Of a DNA stretch of 64,000 nucleotides, positions 1 through 11,816 are shown piece after piece. This DNA comes from Sulfopaludibacter sp963815475 (GTDB taxonomy: Bacteria > Acidobacteriota > Terriglobia > Bryobacterales > Bryobacteraceae). Position 1 is the stretch's first letter. Every line of letters starts with the position of its first letter. The stretch covers positions 5,394,001-5,458,000 of the forward strand of contig CAWFHD010000003.1 of assembly GCA_963815475.1 (NCBI GenBank). The letters are read 5' to 3'. Under the pieces are notes generated by a model. That model worked only from the letters and a program-made list of their open reading frames with translations. It was not told where the DNA came from and searched no databases. Made by a program: the position numbers and the translations under genes.

Positions 1-103
1 AGTCCGCACCGGACTCCACTTAGAGAACGATGAGTCTTTTTAGTGGTCGCTGGGTTTATCTCAGTGGTCCACTGCATCCAACTGGCCTCGATTTAATATT
101 CAT

Positions 104-185
104 AGCCACAGATGAACACTGATAAACGTTGATAAAGAGCTGTGTGTTCGTTCTTATCAGTGTTAATCCGTGTTCATCTGTGGCT
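104..185. repeat. Long imperfect dyad in rRNA spacer
   Basis: AGCCACAGATGAACAC (104-119) is perfectly complementary to GTGTTCATCTGTGGCT (170-185). Just inside, CACTGATAA (117-125) is complementary to TTATCAGTG (154-162), so two overlapping stems are possible. The motif resembles a short intergenic repeat that I recall from several bacterial phyla, which is a recollection and not a search result. It may be a mobile repeat lodged in the spacer or part of rRNA precursor folding. Confidence 0.6.
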
Positions 186-259
186 AATTAATAAATTTTT
201 CGGCAGTTTGTTTAGCGTGGCGCTGAACTGATTGCCGAGGCAATCGAGATCTTTGACAA

Positions 260-275
260 CTGAATATTTGACGGG
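260..275 (+). other. 23S processing stem, left arm
   Basis: CTGAATATTTGACGGG is the exact reverse complement of 3378-3393, which lies downstream of 23S. Outside it, CTTTG (left) and CAAAG (right) extend the pairing after a short internal loop. Stems like this bring the two ends of pre-23S together for RNase III cleavage. Confidence 0.8.
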
Positions 276-394
276 CATACAAAACACAAGTTTTGTTTGT
301 ACAACAAAGCGAATTAGAAGAAAGTAGCGTCTACAAAAGCCCGGCCGGCGGTGAAAGCTGTTGGTTGGGAGATTGTGTGTGAAGTAGATTTTAT

Positions 395-3316
<2,922 letters not shown>

Positions 3317-3377
3317 AAAATTTACTCTGCACACAATATGGCAAGACGCTACCGTTAGTTTTTTCTAGTGTTTACAA

Positions 3378-3393
3378 CCCGTCAAATATTCAG
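3378..3393 (+). other. 23S processing stem, right arm
   Basis: CCCGTCAAATATTCAG pairs perfectly with 260-275 across the whole 23S gene. The pairing would close a loop around pre-23S rRNA for RNase III processing. Confidence 0.8.
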
Positions 3394-3461
3394 GACAAAG
3401 AAGACGGAAGCCAGGAGACGGAAGTCTCCTGGCCTCTGAAGCTCTTCTTTTTGTCGCCCCT

Positions 3462-3581
<120 letters not shown>

Positions 3582-3587
3582 TACTTT

Positions 3588-3626
3588 AAAGCCCCGATTC
3601 TCGTATCGGGGCTTTCCCTTTTTCTG
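3588..3626 (+). terminator. rRNA operon terminator
   Basis: AAAGCCCCGAT (3588-3598) pairs with ATCGGGGCTTT (3605-3615) around a 6-base loop and is followed by a pyrimidine tract containing TTTTT. This is a typical intrinsic terminator directly after 5S. Confidence 0.85.
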
Positions 3627-3841
3627 CTCCGGTAATCCCCTCAAATCCTCTCGGGCTTGTTCATTCGGTCACGCTTCCGTCTTTTGATATATTTGCTGAG
3701 CCATTCCAGCCCGTGTTATAGTCGAAGCGCGTTTGATAGCATCCGCGAGTCCGGCTGAGTGTATCTGAGCGACGGGGTATTCGTCCTGCTTTGAGCTTCC
3801 TTCCCGATGAGCCCGCTTTCAAATAGTTTTTGGAGGATTGA

Positions 3842-4234
3842 GTGAAAAACATCTTCGTCGGCAATCTGGATTTCAATGCAACCGAAGAGTCTGTTCGTAG
3901 TCTCTTCGAACGTTACGGCGCGGTGAACAGCGCCCGAATCATGACCGATCGCGACACCGGGCGGTCCCGTGGTTTCGCTTTTGTGGAAATGGAAAATGAG
4001 TCTGAAGCGGATCAGGCGATTCAAGCGCTCAACGGATACACTCTGGATGGCCGCGCACTGAATGTGAATGAAGCTCGGCCTAAGCCGGATCGCGGCTTTG
4101 GCGGCGGCGGAGGTGGCGGCAACCGCTTCGGCGGCGGAGGCGGCGGTGGCCGTCCCGGCGGCGGTGGCGGTGGCGGACGTCGTCCTGGCGGTGGAGGCGG
4201 CGGCGGCGGTGGCCGGCGCGAACCTCGCTGGTAA
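3842..4234 (+). CDS. RRM-domain RNA-binding protein with Gly/Arg-rich tail
   Basis: 130-residue protein with one RNA recognition motif followed by a glycine-rich tail. RNP2 is IFVGNL (residues 4-9) and RNP1 is RGFAFVEM (about 44-51), both with the aromatic residues that stack on RNA. From about residue 82 the protein is nearly all glycine with interspersed arginines and ends in RREPRW. This layout matches the small cyanobacterial-type Rbp proteins, which are often cold-induced and act on mRNA; that role is inferred by family. The start is GTG, chosen because GGAGG lies 5 bases upstream (3832-3836) and the RRM begins at once. It stands alone between the rRNA terminator and a terminator shared with rpoD. 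Confidence 0.93.
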   Translation: MKNIFVGNLDFNATEESVRSLFERYGAVNSARIMTDRDTGRSRGFAFVEMENESEADQAIQALNGYTLDGRALNVNEARPKPDRGFGGGGGGGNRFGGGGGGGRPGGGGGGGRRPGGGGGGGGGRREPRW

Positions 4235-4250
4235 GCTGACTCTCGTTTAG

Positions 4251-4312
4251 AAAATCTAAAGGCCGGGATGGCGGCAGCGACGAAGCCGCTACTCCCGGCC
4301 TTTAGATTTTTA
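4251..4312. terminator. Bidirectional terminator between RRM gene and rpoD
   Basis: AAAATCTAAAGGCCGGGA (4251-4268) pairs with TCCCGGCCTTTAGATTTT (4293-4310), an 18-bp perfect stem bounded by A and T runs on both sides. It can end transcription of the rightward RRM gene and the leftward rpoD. Confidence 0.88.
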
Positions 4313-4347
4313 CAGATGTATCGTTCGCCGTCTTCCTGCCCCTATCT

Positions 4348-6039
<1,692 letters not shown>

Positions 6040-6117
6040 TGAAGCCCCGTACTCCCGGCGTGAGAGAATCCAGATTATTGTACCCTACCACAGAACTGGA
6101 GTATGGAAACGGAATTG

Positions 6118-7858
6118 TCATTTTCTCCCGCGTCCCTGTCGTTCCAGATTCTGCAACTCGGCAGTGAGGCGTAACGCCTCTTCCCAATTGCCCGCTCGCT
6201 CGGCGTCTTTCACTCGCAGTTTGACTTGCCTTCTTTGATCTTCCCCCTCCGACCGCTCGATGCTTGCGACAGCGGCCATCACTTCCTCGCGCGATGCGTA
6301 GGCATCCTCATGCAACACGGCCTCGGCCAAAAGGTTCTGGTTGACCTCCTCCACACGCGCGTGGATCTCTTCGAAACCGATCCTTCCGCCGGTTTCGTGC
6401 AGCGTGAAGATCGCTTGAAAGATCTGCCGCGAAGCGAATCGGTTGATCGCCTCGATGGGCTTTAGCGCCGCCACCACTTCGTCGCGGATCTCCGGATCCG
6501 TCAATAGCGCATTCAGCAGCATACGCTCATCCGGACGCAATGCGGTCTTGGGCCGCTCCAGCGCTTTCTCCTGCCGATTGGCCACAGCCTTCCGAAAACT
6601 GTCGAGCACCATACCGCGATCCACGCCGATATAGCTCGCCACATCGTTGGCGATCGCCGAACGCTCCAAGGGATCGGAAATGCGCTGCACCGCGGGTAAC
6701 AGAAACTGCAACACGGCAACTACCCCTTCGCTTGTGTGAACATCATACTTGGTTCTGGCGCGATCCGCTAGCCAGTAGAAGTACCCCTTGGCCTTCTCGA
6801 TCCGATCCCGATAAGCTTCCGCGCCGCGCTCCTTGCAATACTCGTCCGGATCGAGCCCGCCATCCAATTCCATGATGCGAACGTGCATGCTCTCTTCCAG
6901 CAGCAGGTTGATGGAGCGCTCGGCCGCATTCGCGCCCGGCGCGTCGGGGTCGAAGTTCACAGCGATCTTTTGCGAATGGCGCTTCAGCGATTGCACCTGC
7001 TGCGAGGTGAGCGCAGTGCCGCAAGTGGCTACCACTCCGCGGAACCCGGCAGCGCTCACGCCGATCACGTCCATGTAGCCTTCTACCAGAATGACCCGAT
7101 CCTCCTTGCGAATCGCCTCTTTGGCGCGATGCAGATTGTAGAGCACGTGGCTCTTCTTATAGATCGGCGTTTCCGGCGAATTTAAGATACTTCGGTTCGT
7201 CATCGGACGCCAGCGCTCGTCCGCCATACCCAATAATCTTTCCCGCCTCGTTGTGAATGGGAAACATTAGCCGATTGCGAAAGCGCTCGTAGAAGGTGCC
7301 GTCCTGACGCCGGCCCACCAGTCCCGATTCCTCTACCTGCGCCGCCGAGAAATCCTTCTGCTCGAACAGGCGCATCAGTGTGCGGCCGGACCGCTCGGAA
7401 TAGCCCAGGCCGAAATGCTCCACCATTTCCGGCGATACACCGCGACGCGTCAGGTATGCCCGGGCCTCCGCCCCGGCAGCGCCCGCCAGGTTCGCGCGAA
7501 AATTCTCCTGCGCCAGATCGTGCAATGCCAGCACTGCGCCACGCACACGTGCATCTTCATCCGCGTACTGCGACCGCTTGGGCATGGGGATGCCGTAGCG
7601 CTCTGCCAACTCCTTCAATGCTTCGTAAAAACTGATGCCCTGCGTCTCCATCACAAACTTGAAGACATCGCCCGCCACGCCGCACGAAAAACACTTGTAG
7701 AACTGGTGAACTACGTGCACCGTGAAGGAAGGCTTCTTCTCGTTATGGAACGGACACAGCCCCATGAACCGGTTGGGACCCGAGGGCCGCAACCGGACAT
7801 GCTCCTGTATCACATCGACAATATTGACCGAAGACTTGACCTGCTCTGCGAAATCCAT
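6118..7858 (-). CDS. dnaG: DNA primase DnaG, interrupted by a one-base frameshift
   Basis: Primase that makes RNA primers for the replication fork. The first part (7858 to about 7183) has the CHC2 zinc motif (CPFH, then CFSC about 20 residues on). The second part has the TOPRIM core (VILVEGYMDV, then FDPDAPG) and the C-terminal helicase-interacting region. The two parts are in different frames: the first would end in a short false tail at 7157. Dropping one base at about 7181-7185 joins EPKYL to NSPETPIYKK and gives 579 residues, a normal primase length. On the coding strand the break is CTT AAA TTC, where a P-site shift from CTT to TTA keeps leucine. Because primase is essential, this is either sequence error or recoding; loss of function is unlikely. 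Confidence 0.9.
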
Positions 7859-8098
7859 GAAGCCCTTTCCGAATATTATCCCGCACGGCGCGAAGAAGAT
7901 CTCACCGTCGGCGCCCCAAGTGGTCGAGCAAAACAGATCTGAATCTGGTAAGGCACTTTCCCCCCGTTTCCCCAGTTCACCGTAGTGAAAACCCTAGGTC
8001 GGCTCATAACGTGCGGTGGGCCAAACCGGATTAACCGACGATATCTTGACCGGCTGCACCGCCCCGTAACTACACTTTGGGAAGAAGTGGGGCCTCGT

Positions 8099-8317
8099 GT
8101 GAATATTCTGAACGCTCTGAGCCCGCATGCCCGAGTGGCCACTGCGGTAGCGCCATTCCTGCTGGCGATCATTCTGAGACTCATTGCAGGAAAAACCCGC
8201 GTGACTCGACTCCTGTTGTCACTGAGTACAACCTGGTTTGCAATCAATATCCTGCTGACGCCGTATTCCGCCCGGATGCAGGAAGACCTCCAGACCTTAT
8301 GGGGCATGTTCCGATAG
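8099..8317 (+). CDS. Small membrane protein, unknown function
   Basis: 72-residue protein from a GTG at 8099, or 110 residues if a GTG at 7985 is used. The later start is preferred because a promoter-like TTGACC (8047-8052) and TACACT lie between the two, and AGAAGTGGGG (8083-8092) could serve as ribosome-binding site. It has two hydrophobic stretches (around VAPFLLAIILRL and LLLSLSTTWFAINILL) and a polar C-terminus. No family is recognised. It sits between dnaG (divergent) and tatA, ending 39 bp before tatA, so it may share a transcript with it. Confidence 0.55.
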   Translation: MNILNALSPHARVATAVAPFLLAIILRLIAGKTRVTRLLLSLSTTWFAINILLTPYSARMQEDLQTLWGMFR

Positions 8318-8356
8318 CCCCCAGGATTCGCTACAATGGTCGTATAAGGAGGCCAT

Positions 8357-8602
8357 ATGGAGCCTATTTTGACCGCTGGTCCCTTGGGCCTGGGCTTGCC
8401 GGAGATTCTGGTCATTGCTCTTCTTGCTGTGCTGCTGTTCGGCGGGAAGAAAGTGGGAGAACTCGGGAAAGGCTTGGGTGAAGGAATCCGCAACTTCAAG
8501 TCTGCTGTGAAGAGCGATGAAGAACGTCTCGAAGAGCAGCGGCAGGCATTGAAGCGCGAAGAGGAGAGGCTCGAAGCAAAGAAGCAGCAACAGGCTTCCT
8601 GA
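8357..8602 (+). CDS. tatA: Twin-arginine translocase subunit TatA
   Basis: 81-residue TatA/E-type protein that oligomerises to form the path for folded proteins across the inner membrane. It has a short periplasmic N-terminus, one transmembrane helix (LPEILVIALLAVLLFG, about 14-29) with the conserved FG at its end, then an amphipathic helix (VGELGKGLGEGIRNFK) and a charged tail rich in E, R, K and Q. An AAGGAGG-type ribosome-binding site (about 8346-8352) precedes the ATG. tatB/tatC are not nearby. Possible substrates in the window include the HAD protein at 42606-43362, which carries a twin-arginine signal. Confidence 0.93.
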   Translation: MEPILTAGPLGLGLPEILVIALLAVLLFGGKKVGELGKGLGEGIRNFKSAVKSDEERLEEQRQALKREEERLEAKKQQQAS

Positions 8603-8656
8603 CGTCGCCCGCACTTTGGGTTGAGTTCATCGGCTTCACAAATTCCACAGAAAAAC

Positions 8657-8696
8657 AAAACCCCGCAAGTCCTTCCGGACGTCGCGGGGTTTTTTG
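8657..8696. terminator. Bidirectional terminator tatA / HU
   Basis: AAAACCCCGC (8657-8666) pairs with GCGGGGTTTT (8684-8693), followed by a T run on the plus strand and, read from the other side, by T-rich sequence. It separates the convergent tatA and HU genes. Confidence 0.85.
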
Positions 8697-8713
8697 TTGG
8701 CGTTGTGCGCCGC

Positions 8714-9016
8714 TTACTTCTTCTTCGGCGGAACGATCGAGTCCTTCGCGGCCTTGGCCACGCGGAACTTCACCACTTTCTTGGCCGGGATCTTGATGCT
8801 CTCGCCAGTCGCCGGGTTGCGTCCCGTGCGGGCTTTGCGATCCACGCGCACCAGGCGGCCGATGCCGGGCAGAACGAATACGCCGTTCTTCTTCACTTCG
8901 GCGACTGCCATGCTCGCCAGGTTCTCCAAAAAGGCCTTCGCTGTCTTATTCGGAACTTCGCAGCCTTCCGCCAGCGACCTCATCAATTGCGTTTGAGTCA
9001 TTCTTGTATTCGCCAT
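8714..9016 (-). CDS. HU/IHF-family DNA-binding protein
   Basis: 100-residue nucleoid protein that bends DNA as a dimer. The beta-arm segment contains the conserved GRNPATGE and the C-terminal part is rich in Lys/Ala and ends in PPKKK. The N-terminal helices (MTQTQLMRSLAEG) match the family. The ATG at 9016 is chosen because AGGAGAG lies just upstream and the family N-terminus begins there; an upstream in-frame start would add 13 unrelated residues. It is either HU or a close relative; IHF subunits cannot be excluded from sequence alone. Confidence 0.93.
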   Translation of the reverse strand: MANTRMTQTQLMRSLAEGCEVPNKTAKAFLENLASMAVAEVKKNGVFVLPGIGRLVRVDRKARTGRNPATGESIKIPAKKVVKFRVAKAAKDSIVPPKKK

Positions 9017-9058
9017 ATCTCTCCTTTTGATTCTCCCGTCATTACCATCGAACAACGT

Positions 9059-9094
9059 TTAGGGCCGCAGCGTTCTCACCAGCGCTGGGCCCTA
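9059..9094 (-). promoter_or_regulatory. Leader hairpin of the HU-family gene
   Basis: TTAGGGCCGCAGCG pairs with CGCTGGGCCCTAA with a single bulged base, forming a stem of about 13 bp. It lies 43 bases upstream of the HU start codon on the transcribed strand and is not followed by a T run, so it is not an obvious terminator. It could stabilise the mRNA or be a binding site for HU itself. Confidence 0.5.
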
Positions 9095-9142
9095 ATCGAT
9101 ATCAATCATACGGGATGGGCATGTTGATGTAAAGGGAATTGC

Positions 9143-9167
9143 ACGAAAAAAGGCCGTTTTTCGGCGG
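9143..9167 (-). terminator. Terminator of the recA operon
   Basis: Read on the minus strand, GCCGAAAAACGGC (9153-9165) is followed by a run of seven T (9151-9145). It lies about 35 bases after the stop of the recA paralogue. Confidence 0.65.
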
Positions 9168-9199
9168 TTTTTTGACATCGCGTCGCTGAAAAGGCCGTT

Positions 9200-9955
9200 T
9201 TACGGGCTTTCCGCGAACTTCCAGCCGTTTTCCCACCGCAATTTGCCCTCTGTGAACGCGCTCGAAGCCTTGTTTTTCAGGATGCGAAACGGTACTTGAT
9301 TGCCGCGGGCCGCATCCAGCGCGATGCGCACCGCGGCGTGAAGTTTCAACGGCGGACCGCCCGCGCTACTCTCTTCATCGCTGGACGCGCCCGTTCGCGA
9401 ACGTGTCTGATTGATCACCAGTGCCACTGCGTCCGACCGCATGACGGCCACCGACAGCCGTCGCAAACCGGATGCCAGCACCCTGCTGTGGAGCCCGTGT
9501 CCGGCCTCGCCCAATCCGGTCTCGAGTTCCAGTCGCGGAACCAGCGCTGCCGCCGAATCGATCACCAGCAGATCCAGCGCGCCCGAACTCACCAGTTGTC
9601 GCGCGATTTCGAGCGCCTGTTCGGCGGAATCCGGCCGCGCCAACGGCATCCTCTCTACCGCGATGCCGAGCCGCTCGGCTTGCGCCGGATCGAACACATG
9701 CTCCGCATCGATCCATGCCGCCGATGCCTCTTCGTCCATGGCGTGCGCCACAATCTGCATCGCCAGGGTGCTCTTGCCGCTTGAGGATGGCCCATAGATT
9801 TCGACGATGCTGCCGCGCGGAAGCCCTCCAATGCCGAGAGCCTGATCCAGCGCGACGAAGCCTGTGGAGATGGATGGACCGGCGCGCCGACCCGCGCTCT
9901 GCTCCATGCGCACAAGCTTTTGCCGGATGATGCGTTGACGGTCCTGCTCCTCCAT
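9200..9955 (-). CDS. Shortened RecA paralogue
   Basis: 251-residue RecA-family ATPase lying 12 bp downstream of recA on the same strand. It keeps Walker A (GPSSSGKS, 55-62), the catalytic-Glu motif (WIDAEHVFDP), Walker B (LDLLVIDSAAAL) and the NQ of loop L2 (VINQTR), so it may bind and hydrolyse ATP. Loops L1 and L2 are much changed compared with RecA (L2 is acidic and Ser-rich). The C-terminal domain that follows the core in RecA (roughly 80-100 residues) is missing. It probably arose by tandem duplication. A recombination mediator or ImuA-like mutagenesis role is possible, but no imuB/dnaE2 genes are adjacent. Confidence 0.85.
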   Translation of the reverse strand: MEEQDRQRIIRQKLVRMEQSAGRRAGPSISTGFVALDQALGIGGLPRGSIVEIYGPSSSGKSTLAMQIVAHAMDEEASAAWIDAEHVFDPAQAERLGIAVERMPLARPDSAEQALEIARQLVSSGALDLLVIDSAAALVPRLELETGLGEAGHGLHSRVLASGLRRLSVAVMRSDAVALVINQTRSRTGASSDEESSAGGPPLKLHAAVRIALDAARGNQVPFRILKNKASSAFTEGKLRWENGWKFAESP

Positions 9956-9967
9956 GGAGCCTGTATT

Positions 9968-11041
9968 TTAGCGTCTGGGCGGCGCGGATTTGGCGGGTGC
10001 GCTCGGGGCCGGAGCCTCAGCCGCGGCGGCGACTGCCGGCTCGGGCTTGATGAGTCCCAGAGCCTTCCGCAGTTCCGTGTCGATCGTCTGCCGGATATCG
10101 GCATTGTCCTTGAGGAACTGGCGTGACGTCTCACGTCCCTGGCCGATACGGTCGCCCTTGTAGCTGAACCACGACCCGCTCTTCTCGATGATGTTCTGCG
10201 CCACACCCAGGTCGAGCAAATCGCCCTCTTTGGAAACGCCTTCGCCGTAGATGATGTCGAACTCGGCCTCGCGGAATGGCGACGCTACCTTATTCTTGAC
10301 CACCTTCACCTTCGTGCGATTCCCCACCACCACATCGCCGTCCTTGATGGCTGCGATGCGCCGGATGTCCAACCGCACTGAGGAATAGAACTTCAGCGCG
10401 CGGCCGCCCGTCGTCGTCTCGGGATTGCCGAACATCACGCCGATCTTCTCGCGGATCTGGTTAATAAAGATCAGGCAGGTGCGCGACTTCGAAACCACGC
10501 CCGTGAGTTTGCGCAGCGCCTGCGACATCAATCGCGCCTGCACGCCCATGTGGCTGTCGCCCATTTCGCCTTCGAGCTCCGCCTTCGGAACCAGCGCCGC
10601 GACCGAGTCCACCACCAGCACATCGATCTGACCCGATTGCGTCAGCGTGTTGGTGATCTCGAGCGCCTGCTCTCCATAATCGGGCTGCGATACCAGGAGA
10701 TTGTCGATATCCACTCCCAGCTTCTTGGCATACTGTGGATCGAGCGCGTGCTCCACGTCGATGAAGGCCGCAATGCCGCCCTTCTTCTGCGCCTCGGCTA
10801 TCACCTGCAGCGCGATCGTAGTCTTACCGGAAGATTCCGGTCCGAAAATCTCGTTGATTCTCCCTCGCGGGAAACCGCCCACGCCCAACGCCGCGTCCAG
10901 TGAGATCGAGCCCGTCGAAATCACCGATACCGGTACGATGGCGTCCTTCGATCCCAGACGCAGAATCGAGCCCTTGCCAAACTGCTTTTCAATCGAGCTA
11001 AGAGCAAGGTCTAACGCGCGCGCGCGCTCTTTTTCGTCCAT
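9968..11041 (-). CDS. recA: Recombinase RecA
   Basis: 357-residue recombinase for homologous repair and SOS induction. Walker A is GPESSGKT (67-74). Also present are FIDVEHALDP with the catalytic Glu, Walker B (IDVLVVDSVAAL), loop L1 (EGEMGDSHMG) and loop L2 (INQIREKIGVMFGNPETT). The C-terminal domain is complete and ends in an Ala/Pro-rich tail without the usual acidic stretch. The start MDEKERARAL is the family start. No clear SOS box is seen in the 70 bases upstream. It is followed after 12 bp by the shortened paralogue. Confidence 0.98.
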   Translation of the reverse strand: MDEKERARALDLALSSIEKQFGKGSILRLGSKDAIVPVSVISTGSISLDAALGVGGFPRGRINEIFGPESSGKTTIALQVIAEAQKKGGIAAFIDVEHALDPQYAKKLGVDIDNLLVSQPDYGEQALEITNTLTQSGQIDVLVVDSVAALVPKAELEGEMGDSHMGVQARLMSQALRKLTGVVSKSRTCLIFINQIREKIGVMFGNPETTTGGRALKFYSSVRLDIRRIAAIKDGDVVVGNRTKVKVVKNKVASPFREAEFDIIYGEGVSKEGDLLDLGVAQNIIEKSGSWFSYKGDRIGQGRETSRQFLKDNADIRQTIDTELRKALGLIKPEPAVAAAAEAPAPSAPAKSAPPRR

Positions 11042-11188
11042 GATGGATTAAAACTCCGTGAAATGAGGTTGAAAGGTCCATTGTAGCAGTGGCCGCAAAG
11101 GATCAGAGATCTCATGATATTTGTGTCCCGATTGGCGCCTCCGCGCCTGGCGAGCGCCTGCCGCTATAATCAAAGCAAGAGGTTTCTA

Positions 11189-11815
11189 ATGACTTCTCGC
11201 CTCCTCATCCTGCTGCTCATGTTCGCCCTTCCGCTCGCCGCAGCCAAGAAGACGGTATCCAGCGCCGCCGGTGACAACGACGATGTGAACCTCACCGTCA
11301 CGCTGCACATCGATCCTGCCGATATCAAAGAGATGGTGGGCTCCGATCTCGAAGGCCACTATGTGATCGCGGAGGTAAGAGTGGAGCCGAAGTATGGCAA
11401 GACCGTCGCCATCGACCGTGACGACTTCCTGATTCGCAGCCGCGCCGACAACGATCACAGCAAGCCATTCGCCGCCAGCCAGGTGGCCGGGAACACCACC
11501 ATGGTCATCACGCACGGTGAAGCGCCCAAGGTGAAGAACCGTCCCAGTATCGGCTTCGGCGGCATGGGCGGAATGGGCGGAGCCGGCGGGAACACGCCGA
11601 ATCAGGATGAATACAAGGGCTCGAAAGCCGCCGTCAAGACCTCCGACACGGAGAATCCGCTGGAGAAGACCCTCACCGAGAAGATCCTCCCCGAAAAGAA
11701 GACCGACCAACCGGTCAGCGGCCTGCTCTATTTCCCCATCGAAAAGCAGAAGATCAAGGACCTGCAGATCGAGTACGGCGGCAAGGAAAACCGCATCACA
11801 TTACAATTCAAGTAG
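11189..11815 (+). CDS. Exported protein of unknown function
   Basis: 208-residue protein with a clear signal peptide (MTSRLLILLLMFALPLAAA). The mature part is polar and has a short glycine/methionine-rich stretch (GFGGMGGMGGAGG) in the middle. No family is recognised. The ATG at 11189 is preferred over an upstream in-frame start because it opens the signal peptide, AGAGG lies 7 bases upstream, and a TATAAT (11165-11170) lies just before, which would put the transcript start only a few bases upstream of the gene. It is followed almost directly by the S9 peptidase, so the two are probably co-transcribed. Confidence 0.75.
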   Translation: MTSRLLILLLMFALPLAAAKKTVSSAAGDNDDVNLTVTLHIDPADIKEMVGSDLEGHYVIAEVRVEPKYGKTVAIDRDDFLIRSRADNDHSKPFAASQVAGNTTMVITHGEAPKVKNRPSIGFGGMGGMGGAGGNTPNQDEYKGSKAAVKTSDTENPLEKTLTEKILPEKKTDQPVSGLLYFPIEKQKIKDLQIEYGGKENRITLQFK

Positions 11816-11816
11816 C

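Larger units (their letters stand above)
1..394 (+). other. rRNA operon spacer upstream of 23S
   Basis: This stretch lies just upstream of the 23S gene and should be the internal transcribed spacer of an rRNA operon whose 16S gene is outside the window. It holds a long dyad (104-185), the left arm of the 23S processing stem (260-275) and a small A/T-rich hairpin around 278-300. The first 18 bases end in ACTCCA and look a little like a tRNA 3' end, but the T-loop and discriminator do not fit well, so no tRNA is called. No protein gene is seen here. Confidence 0.7.

Noticed and set aside
1..22. 3' end of a tRNA gene
   Set aside because: The sequence resembles a T-arm and acceptor end, but the conserved T-loop A and the discriminator cannot both be placed.
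7876..8658. 260-codon minus-strand frame opposite tatA
   Set aside because: It is the antisense of tatA and its neighbour, has low-complexity composition and no recognisable domain.
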